5,394 nt of DNA from Anaerolineae bacterium (GTDB taxonomy: Bacteria; Chloroflexota; Anaerolineae; JAFGEY01), in assembly GCA_016931365.1 (NCBI GenBank), contig JAFGEY010000250.1, positions 1 through 5,394 on the forward strand, read 5' to 3'. The notes under the pieces were generated by a model. That model was given only the letters and a program-made list of their open reading frames with translations, had not been told where the DNA came from and searched no databases. A program made the translations under genes and the position numbers. The first letter of the stretch is position 1, and the number at the start of each line of letters is the position of its first letter. Shown here piece by piece: positions 1-4,819 of the stretch.

Positions 1-5
1 AGACA

Positions 6-123
6 TTATCGGGAATAATCTTGGACAGGATTTACAGGATGAACAAGATGCTCTCCTATCATTTTTATCCTGTAAATCTCGTCAATCCTGTCTGTTTTTT
101 GGGCCAGGCTTTATTTCCGATAA
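6..123. repeat. Nested imperfect inverted repeat upstream of the HAD gene
   Basis: Two arm pairs are nested. The outer pair is TTATCGGGAATAA (6-18) and TTATTTCCGATAA (111-123), inverted with 12 of 13 positions matching. The inner pair is GACAGGATTTACAGGAT (24-40) and ATCCTGTAAATC (67-78), 12 bp perfect, with a further AATCCTGTC at 84-92 that is the complement of 24-32. The inner sequence resembles the AATCCTGTAAATCCTGTC-type dispersed intergenic repeats that recur in many bacterial genomes (from general knowledge). A T-run (94-99) follows the last inner arm, so the structure could also act as a terminator for a gene left of the window. No ORF is supported here. Whether it is a miniature element, a terminator or an operator pair cannot be decided from one copy. 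Confidence 0.6.
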
Positions 124-138
124 GCTCTAACAAATCTT

Positions 139-144
139 GGAGGA
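139..144 (+). promoter_or_regulatory. Shine-Dalgarno GGAGGA that fixes the HAD gene start
   Basis: GGAGGA lies 10 nt before ATG 155. A longer reading from TTG 137 would place the start codon on top of this ribosome-binding site and adds only MEENRT, so ATG 155 is preferred. Confidence 0.7.
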
Positions 145-154
145 AAATAGGACA

Positions 155-1039
155 ATGGATACTCGACCACTGAGCGACATGCAACCCCAGCACACGTTTT
201 TTATCGGCATCGACTCGGACGGCTGCGCGTTTGACACCATGGAGATCAAGCACAAAGAGTGCTTTACGCCCAACATCATCAAACATTGGGGCTTGCAGGC
301 GGTCTCCAAGTATGCCCGCGAGGCCAGCGAGTTTGTCAACCTGTACTCGCACTGGCGCGGCGTCAACCGCTGGCCGGCGCTGATCAAGGTGTTCGATCTG
401 CTGACCGAGCGGCCGGAAGTGGTCAAGCGCGGCTTTCATGTTCCGCCGACGCCCCGCGTGCGCGAGTTCTCGGCCAACAAGCAGTTCCCGCAGAGCAACG
501 ACGGCCTCAAGGCCTATATGGCCGCCCATCCCGACCCGGAACTGGACAAAGCGCTGGCCTGGAGCCTGGCCGTCAACGCTGCCATTACTGACATGGTTTA
601 CGGCATTCCGCCCTTTCCCTATGTGCGCGAAAGCCTGGATTTCCTGCACGACAAGGCCGACATGATCGTCGTCTCGCAGACGCCGACCGAGGCGCTGTGC
701 CGCGAGTGGGCCGAGCATCACATCGACCCGTATGTGCGCATCATCGCCGGGCAAGAGATGGGCACCAAGAGCCAGCACATCGCCCTGGCCGCCGGCGGCA
801 AGTATGCCGCCGACCATATGCTGATGATCGGCGATGCGTTGGGCGATTTGAAAGCGGCCCGCGACAACGGCGCGCTGTTTTTCCCGATCAATCCGGGGCG
901 CGAGGATGAGAGCTGGCAACGCTTTTACGAGGAAGGCCTGCGCAAATTCCTGGCCCTGGAATACACCGCCGACTATGAAGCGGCCTTGATCGCCGAGTTT
1001 GAAAAGGCCATGCCCGAGACGCCGCCGTGGAAAAAGTAG
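155..1039 (+). CDS. HAD-superfamily hydrolase (probable phosphatase)
   Basis: This 294-residue protein is a haloacid-dehalogenase-type hydrolase, a family that mostly removes phosphate from small metabolites through an aspartyl-phosphate intermediate with Mg2+. Motif I is GIDSDG, with nucleophile D20 and acid/base D22. Motif II is probably S174 in VVSQTP. Motif III is probably K205 in GTKSQ. Motif IV is GDALGD, with D227 and D231. All catalytic positions are therefore present. A large mostly helical insertion (about residues 30-150) between motifs I and II should be a C1-type cap that sets the substrate. There is no signal peptide or membrane segment, so it is cytosolic. It is longer than a typical phosphoglycolate phosphatase (about 220 residues), mainly because of the cap. 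The neighbours suggest a sugar or sugar-acid phosphate as substrate, but this is inference. The stop codon TAG is the first three bases of a heptamer-repeat cluster. Confidence 0.85.
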   Translation: MDTRPLSDMQPQHTFFIGIDSDGCAFDTMEIKHKECFTPNIIKHWGLQAVSKYAREASEFVNLYSHWRGVNRWPALIKVFDLLTERPEVVKRGFHVPPTPRVREFSANKQFPQSNDGLKAYMAAHPDPELDKALAWSLAVNAAITDMVYGIPPFPYVRESLDFLHDKADMIVVSQTPTEALCREWAEHHIDPYVRIIAGQEMGTKSQHIALAAGGKYAADHMLMIGDALGDLKAARDNGALFFPINPGREDESWQRFYEEGLRKFLALEYTADYEAALIAEFEKAMPETPPWKK

Positions 1040-1091
1040 CGAATAGCGAATTGCACATAGCGAACAGGGTCTACCTACACCTTGCTATTTG
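1037..1091. repeat. Heptamer repeat cluster with an inverted partner
   Basis: Four consecutive 7-mers run TAGCGAA, TAGCGAA, TTGCACA, TAGCGAA (1037-1064). The first three bases are the stop codon of the HAD gene. An inverted partner, TTGCTATTTG (1082-1091), is the exact complement of CAAATAGCAA found at 4340-4349. The cluster fills most of the 70-nt gap before the propeller gene. The same repeat type recurs at 4339-4359, 4636-4656 and 4759-4793. Confidence 0.75.
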
Positions 1092-1109
1092 AAATTTTAA
1101 GAGAATTTT

Positions 1110-2291
1110 ATGACGCAAGTCGATGCTCTACACACAGTCAGGCCCATCGCGTTTGGCCCCAAGTTTCACTGGTTCGGCTACTATGACAAGCTCGAAATTG
1201 ACCCCAGCGGCCGCTACGTGCTGGCGATGGAGGTCGATTTCGAGCACCGGTCGCCCACCGCCGACGACGTGATCAAGGTCGGCATGGTCGACCTGGGCGA
1301 CGGCGACCGATGGATCGAGTTGGGCGAGAGCCGCGCCTGGTGCTGGCAGCAGGGCTGCATGCTGCAATGGCTTCCGGGCCGCACGGACGAGGTGATCTGG
1401 AACGACCGGCAGGGCGAGCGCTTTGTCTGCCACATCCTGAACATCGAAACAGGCGCGAAACGCACTTGGCCGCACCCGGTCTATACGCTCAACCCGAACG
1501 GGCGCACGGCGATCGGCACCGATTTTCGCCGCATCAACCACCTGCGTCCTGGTTACGGCTATGCCGGTCTGCCCGATCCCAACGTCGACGTGCTTGCCCC
1601 GGACGACGCGGGCATCTATCGCCTCGACTTGGAGACGGGTCAGCAGCAGATGCTCTTTTCCATCGCCGACATTGCGCACATCCCCTACCCGCACGCCGAT
1701 CTGAACGCGGCCAAACACTGGTTCAACCACCTGCTGTTCAACACCGACGGCACGCGCTTTGAGTTCTTGCACCGCTGGCGGCTGCCGGGCCAACCCGGAT
1801 TTGGCACGCGCATGCTCACTGCTAATCTTGATGGAAGCGATATTCACATCGTCGACGATTACGGCCAGACCTCGCATTTCATCTGGCGCGACCCGGCGCA
1901 CATCCTCGCCTGGGCCTGGCATCCTTCGCACGAGTGGGCGTTCTACCTATATGAGGACAGCGCGGACGGGTCGAACCGCTGTGAGGTCGTCGGTCAAGGC
2001 GTGATAGCCCGCAACGGGCACTGCACGTACTTGCCCAAGAATGAGTGGATATTGAACGACGCTTATCCTGACGCCAATCGCAGCCAGGAATTGTACCTCT
2101 ATCATATCGAGACGGGACGCAAGGTGCTGCTGGGCAATTTCCATTCGCCGGAGGCCTACACCGGCGAGTGGCGCTGCGATTTGCATCCACGCGCCAGTCC
2201 CGATGGGACCAGGGTAGTCATCGATTCGCCGCACGGCGGCGATGGGCGGCAGATTTATCTGATCGACATCGGCGGCATTATTGGGATGTAA
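1110..2291 (+). CDS. Oligogalacturonate-lyase / TolB-like beta-propeller protein
   Basis: This 393-residue protein has repeated beta-propeller blade signatures: DPSGRYVLAME (31-41), NPNGRTAIGTD (128-138), NTDGTRFEFLHRW (211-223) and SPDGTRVVIDS (363-373). Each has the PDG/NxDG turn followed by a strand typical of WD40-like/TolB blades. Histidine-rich conserved-looking segments sit in the C-terminal half: SHFIWR (255-260), NGHCTYLPKNEWILNDAYP (302-320) and RCDLHPR (355-361). They recall the metal-binding histidines of the oligogalacturonate lyase family (PF14583), which cleaves short pectin fragments by beta-elimination in the cytoplasm. The N-terminus has no signal peptide, which fits a cytosolic enzyme rather than a periplasmic TolB. 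The start ATG has only a weak AAGAGAA ribosome-binding site. Lyase activity is unproven; a non-catalytic sugar-binding propeller is the main alternative. The next gene begins 1 nt after the stop, so translation is probably coupled. Confidence 0.7.
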   Translation: MTQVDALHTVRPIAFGPKFHWFGYYDKLEIDPSGRYVLAMEVDFEHRSPTADDVIKVGMVDLGDGDRWIELGESRAWCWQQGCMLQWLPGRTDEVIWNDRQGERFVCHILNIETGAKRTWPHPVYTLNPNGRTAIGTDFRRINHLRPGYGYAGLPDPNVDVLAPDDAGIYRLDLETGQQQMLFSIADIAHIPYPHADLNAAKHWFNHLLFNTDGTRFEFLHRWRLPGQPGFGTRMLTANLDGSDIHIVDDYGQTSHFIWRDPAHILAWAWHPSHEWAFYLYEDSADGSNRCEVVGQGVIARNGHCTYLPKNEWILNDAYPDANRSQELYLYHIETGRKVLLGNFHSPEAYTGEWRCDLHPRASPDGTRVVIDSPHGGDGRQIYLIDIGGIIGM

Positions 2292-2292
2292 A

Positions 2293-2661
2293 ATGATGGG
2301 TCAGGACGAAATGGCGCGGATCAGACGCTTGTTGTCGGGCAGAAAGGCCCAGCACACGGCCGAGCTGGCATCAGAAATGACGCGGCTGACCACAACGGCG
2401 GCAGCGTTGGGCGTCGATCGGGTCATTCTGTTCGGCTCAATGGTTCAGGGCGAGCCTGGATTGGGCAGCGACCTCGATCTGCTCGTGGTATGGGATACGC
2501 CATTGGATTTTCTGGCCCGCACTGCTGAACTGTACCGGCGGTTGCAGCCCCGCGTGGCGGTCGATTTGCTGGTTTACACGCCGGAAGAAATGGTGCGTAT
2601 GGCCGGTACGCCTTTTATTCAAAGAGCTTTGAAAAGCGGAAGGGTATTGTATGAAGCGTGA
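2293..2661 (+). CDS. Minimal nucleotidyltransferase (MNT), MntA-like antitoxin candidate
   Basis: This 122-residue protein carries the polymerase-beta-type nucleotidyltransferase core. ILFGSM leads into GS (48-49), then exactly ten residues, then DLD (D60, D62), which is the GS-x10-DxD motif. A third acidic residue, D91 in VDLLVYTPEE, completes the metal site. In characterised MNT/HEPN pairs (MntA-HepT, type VII toxin-antitoxin) the MNT inactivates the HEPN toxin by adding AMP. That role is likely here because a HEPN gene overlaps its 3' end by 11 nt, but it is inferred. About 40 helical residues precede the core. ATG 2293 is chosen over the upstream TTG 2281, which overlaps the propeller stop; ATG 2296 or 2311 (with AGGA at 2303-2306) are possible alternatives. 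The gene starts 1 nt after the propeller stop. Confidence 0.85.
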   Translation: MMGQDEMARIRRLLSGRKAQHTAELASEMTRLTTTAAALGVDRVILFGSMVQGEPGLGSDLDLLVVWDTPLDFLARTAELYRRLQPRVAVDLLVYTPEEMVRMAGTPFIQRALKSGRVLYEA

Positions 2662-3064
2662 TGCACATACCGAAGGGATGCGCTGGCTGGAACAAGCCCA
2701 GGCTGATCGGCACGGCGCACAATTGCTTTTCGACGGCGGCAGCTACCACCTGACCTGTTTCATCGCCCAGCAGGTCGCCGAAAAGGCGGTCAAGGCCTTT
2801 TTGTACGCGCAAGGCGAAGAATTTGTGGTTGGGCACTCGGTCGAAGTACTCTGTCGCTGGGCTGCTGAGTTTGATCCCGAATTTGAATCGTTGCGCCAGG
2901 AGGTCGCTTCACTGGATGCCTATTATATCCCCACACGGTATCCAAACGGCATTCCAGACAGCATCCCGGCGCGCATCTACACGCACGCAGTGGCACGGGA
3001 AACTTTGCGCATGGCCGATGCCGTGCTGATGCTTGTGCAGTCCAAATTATCATCAGAAGAATAG
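2651..3064 (+). CDS. HEPN-domain protein, partner of the MNT
   Basis: This 137-residue all-helical protein matches the HEPN family (PF05168). It has WLEQAQADRHGAQLL in helix 1 (12-26), QQVAEKAVKAFL (40-51), GHSVEVL (61-67) and YYIPTRYP (91-98), the last being the conserved Y-x3-RYP block of this subtype. HEPN proteins paired with MNTs are usually RNase toxins or substrate-binding subunits. The canonical R-x4-6-H catalytic motif is not evident: the nearest arrangement is R108-x3-H112 in ARIYTH. Activity may therefore depend on other residues, or the protein may be a non-RNase subunit. The start has GGAAGGG 6 nt upstream and overlaps the MNT gene by 11 nt, so the two are co-translated. LarA begins 20 nt after its stop. 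Confidence 0.85.
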   Translation: MKRDAHTEGMRWLEQAQADRHGAQLLFDGGSYHLTCFIAQQVAEKAVKAFLYAQGEEFVVGHSVEVLCRWAAEFDPEFESLRQEVASLDAYYIPTRYPNGIPDSIPARIYTHAVARETLRMADAVLMLVQSKLSSEE

Positions 3065-3074
3065 TTTGTTTAAC

Positions 3075-3079
3075 AGGAG
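3075..3079 (+). promoter_or_regulatory. Shine-Dalgarno AGGAG that fixes the LarA start
   Basis: AGGAG sits 5 nt before ATG 3085. A GTG at 3079 would extend the protein by two residues but overlaps this site, so ATG 3085 is preferred. Confidence 0.75.
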
Positions 3080-3084
3080 TGCAT

Positions 3085-4353
3085 ATGATTACAATTGGTA
3101 TGGGATTTACAGATCGCACCCTCACCGAGGCCGAGGTGCGCCGGGTCGTCGCCGAAGCCTTTGGCAAACACGACATGGCCGACAAGCGGGTGCTGTTCAT
3201 CACCCCCGACGCGACCCGCTCCGGGCCGATGGATATGATGTTTAGAGTGTTTTACGATGCGATTGGTGACAAAGTGGCTGCACTGGATTACCTGATCGCC
3301 CTGGGCACCCATCAGCCGATGGACGACGAGCACCTGAACCAGCTTTTTGGCCTGACTGCCGAGGAAAAGGCCCGGAAATACGCCAGGGTGCGCATTTTCA
3401 ACCACGAGTGGGAAAAACCGGAGACGTTCAAGCAGATCGGCGTCATCCCGGCGGCCGAGATCAAGGAAATCACCGGCGGACTGATGGAGATGGATGTGCC
3501 GGTGACGGTCAACAAGCTGCTGTGGGAGTACGATCAGATCATCATCTGCGGGCCGACGTTTCCGCACGAAGTGGTGGGCTTTTCCGGCGGCAACAAGTAT
3601 TTCTTTCCCGGCGTGGCCGGGCCGGAGGTGATCAATTTTTCGCACTGGCTGGGGGCGGTGATCACCAATTGGCAGGTCATCGGCGCCAAACACACCCCCG
3701 TGCGTGCGGTGATCAACCGCGCCGCCTCGTTCGTCGACCTGCCCAAGCTGTGCTTTAGCATGGTGGTCAAGGGGCACCACGACCTGGTCGGCCTCTACTT
3801 TGGCACGCCGGAACAGGCCTACGAGTCCGCCGCAGATTTGTCGGCCCAACACCACGTCGTTTACGTGCCCAGGCCGTTCAAGCGCGTGCTCTCGGTGATG
3901 CCGCACCTCTACGACGACATCTGGACGGCGGCCAAGGGTATGTACAAGATGGAGCCGGCCATCGCCGACGGCGGCGAGGTGATCATTTACGCGCCGCACA
4001 TCGACGAAATTTCGTACACCCACGGCAAGGTGCTGGATGCGATTGGCTATCACTGCCGCGATTATTTCCTGAAACAGTGGGACAAGTTCAAAAACTATCC
4101 CTGGGGCGTGATCGCCCACAGCACGCACCTGCGCGGCGCCGGCACCTACGACGCCGAGACCGGCGTCGAAACGCTGCGCATCCGGGTCACCCTGGCCACC
4201 GGCGTGCCCAGGGAGCGTTGCGAAAAGCTCAATCTCGGCTACATCGACCCGGCGACGGTCGATCTGGATGCTTGGAAGGATCGCGAGGACGAGGGTATTC
4301 TGCTCGCCCCACGCGCGGGAGAGATGCTGTATCGAGTTGCAAATAGCAAATAG
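3085..4353 (+). CDS. LarA-family nickel-pincer racemase/epimerase (DUF2088)
   Basis: This 422-residue protein is a full-length homologue of lactate racemase LarA, which inverts the alpha-carbon of 2-hydroxyacids by hydride transfer to a covalently bound nickel-pincer nucleotide (NPN). The N-terminal DxTR motif is D42-A-T-R45. GTHQPM gives H76, which corresponds to catalytic H108 of Lactobacillus LarA. HEVVGFSGGNK then FFPG gives H161 and K171, ten residues apart as H174 and K184 are in LarA; K171 is the NPN attachment lysine. H187 lies 16 residues later, like the nickel ligand H200. The LarA Q295-x2-K298 pair appears as T281-x2-K284, an apparent change at a substrate-site position. Characterised LarA homologues act on several 2-hydroxyacids, including aldonates, so the neighbours make a sugar-acid epimerase plausible. 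The cofactor genes larB, larC and larE are not in the window. The last residues (ANSK, stop) are encoded by a heptamer repeat. Confidence 0.88.
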   Translation: MITIGMGFTDRTLTEAEVRRVVAEAFGKHDMADKRVLFITPDATRSGPMDMMFRVFYDAIGDKVAALDYLIALGTHQPMDDEHLNQLFGLTAEEKARKYARVRIFNHEWEKPETFKQIGVIPAAEIKEITGGLMEMDVPVTVNKLLWEYDQIIICGPTFPHEVVGFSGGNKYFFPGVAGPEVINFSHWLGAVITNWQVIGAKHTPVRAVINRAASFVDLPKLCFSMVVKGHHDLVGLYFGTPEQAYESAADLSAQHHVVYVPRPFKRVLSVMPHLYDDIWTAAKGMYKMEPAIADGGEVIIYAPHIDEISYTHGKVLDAIGYHCRDYFLKQWDKFKNYPWGVIAHSTHLRGAGTYDAETGVETLRIRVTLATGVPRERCEKLNLGYIDPATVDLDAWKDREDEGILLAPRAGEMLYRVANSK

Positions 4354-4359
4354 CAAATG
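4339..4359. repeat. Heptamer array across the LarA stop codon
   Basis: Three perfect-length 7-mers run GCAAATA, GCAAATA, GCAAATG. The array encodes the last residues of LarA, contains its TAG stop (4351-4353) and supplies the ATG (4357) that opens the four-helix-bundle remnant. It is in the same orientation as 4636-4656 and inverted relative to 4759-4793. Confidence 0.8.
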
Positions 4360-4630
4360 CTCGAACACTCACTCGGCCGGCCCGTCGCCCAACAACTCGT
4401 GCGCAGCCGGGGTTCGATCTCGGCCAATATCGAAGAAGGGTATGGACGAGGATTTAGCAAAGATCGGGACTATTTTTTGCGCGTGGCGCTTGGCTCGGCC
4501 CGCGAAAGCAAAGGCTGGTATTATCGAGCAAAATCACTCATTGCTGCAAGTGCGTGAACATCGATTTGAACTGCTCAGTGAAGTGATTGCATGACTGGTC
4601 ACAGAACTGAATAAAAAGAGAAGAAAATGA
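4357..4630 (+). pseudogene. Decayed four-helix-bundle (23S rRNA IVS-type) protein gene
   Basis: The reading frame 4357-4557 gives a clear internal segment of the four-helix-bundle family (TIGR02436/S23-like): QQLVRSRGSISANIEEGYGR, then DYFLRVALGSARESKGWYY. Family members are usually about 115-130 residues. This copy lacks roughly the first 45-50 residues (helix 1), because the intact LarA coding sequence runs right up to it. After RAKSLI the frame is lost at TGA 4555-4557. The expected continuation EHRFELLSEVIA lies in the next frame, is cut by TGA 4592-4594, and resumes in the same frame as LVTELNKKRRK to TGA 4628-4630. So there are a 5' truncation, one frameshift (about 4540-4556) and one nonsense codon. 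Family members occur as intervening-sequence proteins in 23S rRNA genes and as solitary genes; their function is not settled. Heptamer repeats lie on both sides. Confidence 0.75.
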
Positions 4631-4635
4631 AAAAT

Positions 4636-4656
4636 AGCAAATATCAAAATGCAATT
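4636..4656. repeat. Degenerate heptamers after the four-helix-bundle remnant
   Basis: AGCAAAT, ATCAAAA, TGCAATT are three 7-nt units with recognisable similarity to the GCAAATA unit at 4339-4359 and in the same orientation. They begin 5 nt after the end of the decayed gene, so direct repeats bracket it. Confidence 0.5.
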
Positions 4657-4685
4657 TAGGCACATTCTAAACCAAAAGGTCTAGT

Positions 4686-4724
4686 CTGACAAGACAGCGT
4701 TTTTGTCGTTTGCCGTCGTGTCAG
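4686..4724. other. Imperfect hairpin in the gap before the oxidoreductase
   Basis: CTGACAAGAC (4686-4695) can pair with GTCGTGTCAG (4715-4724) at 9 of 10 positions around a 19-nt loop. No T-run follows on the + strand, so it is not a good intrinsic terminator for the LarA transcript. It could be an operator or mRNA leader structure of the downstream gene; the sequence alone does not tell. Confidence 0.4.
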
Positions 4725-4758
4725 TTCAAAGCCGAAACATTATAGCCGCCTACATTGT

Positions 4759-4793
4759 CATTTGCTATTTGCCATTTGCTATTCGCCATTTGA
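4759..4793. repeat. Heptamer array of five units, inverted orientation
   Basis: Five contiguous 7-mers run CATTTGC, TATTTGC, CATTTGC, TATTCGC, CATTTGA, preceded by a partial CATTGT. They are the complement of the GCAAATA units at 4339-4359, so the region 4339-4793 is bounded by inverted heptamer arrays. The array ends 26 nt before the oxidoreductase start and lies in its 5' leader. Confidence 0.8.
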
Positions 4794-4819
4794 AAACCCT
4801 TTGGAAAGGAAGATGAACA

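Noticed and set aside
65..919. 284-residue reading frame on the minus strand opposite the HAD gene
   Set aside because: It is antisense to a gene with all HAD motifs, has no recognisable domain, and is the usual long shadow frame in GC-rich DNA.
3070..4368. 432-residue minus-strand reading frame opposite LarA
   Set aside because: Composition is His/Arg/Val/Asp-rich without motifs, typical of a complement shadow; the + strand encodes a complete LarA homologue.
4268..4594. 108-residue ORF in the +2 frame across the LarA 3' end
   Set aside because: Only its last dozen or so residues resemble the four-helix-bundle C-terminus; the rest is an out-of-frame reading of LarA and of the real family frame. 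It is the frameshifted tail of the pseudogene.
4715..4743. Sigma-70 promoter with CATTAT at 4738-4743 for the oxidoreductase
   Set aside because: No convincing -35 element lies 16-18 nt upstream, so it cannot be distinguished from chance in AT-rich spacer.
4339..4793. CRISPR array
   Set aside because: The repeats are contiguous 7-mers with no 25-40-nt repeat/spacer alternation and no cas genes nearby.
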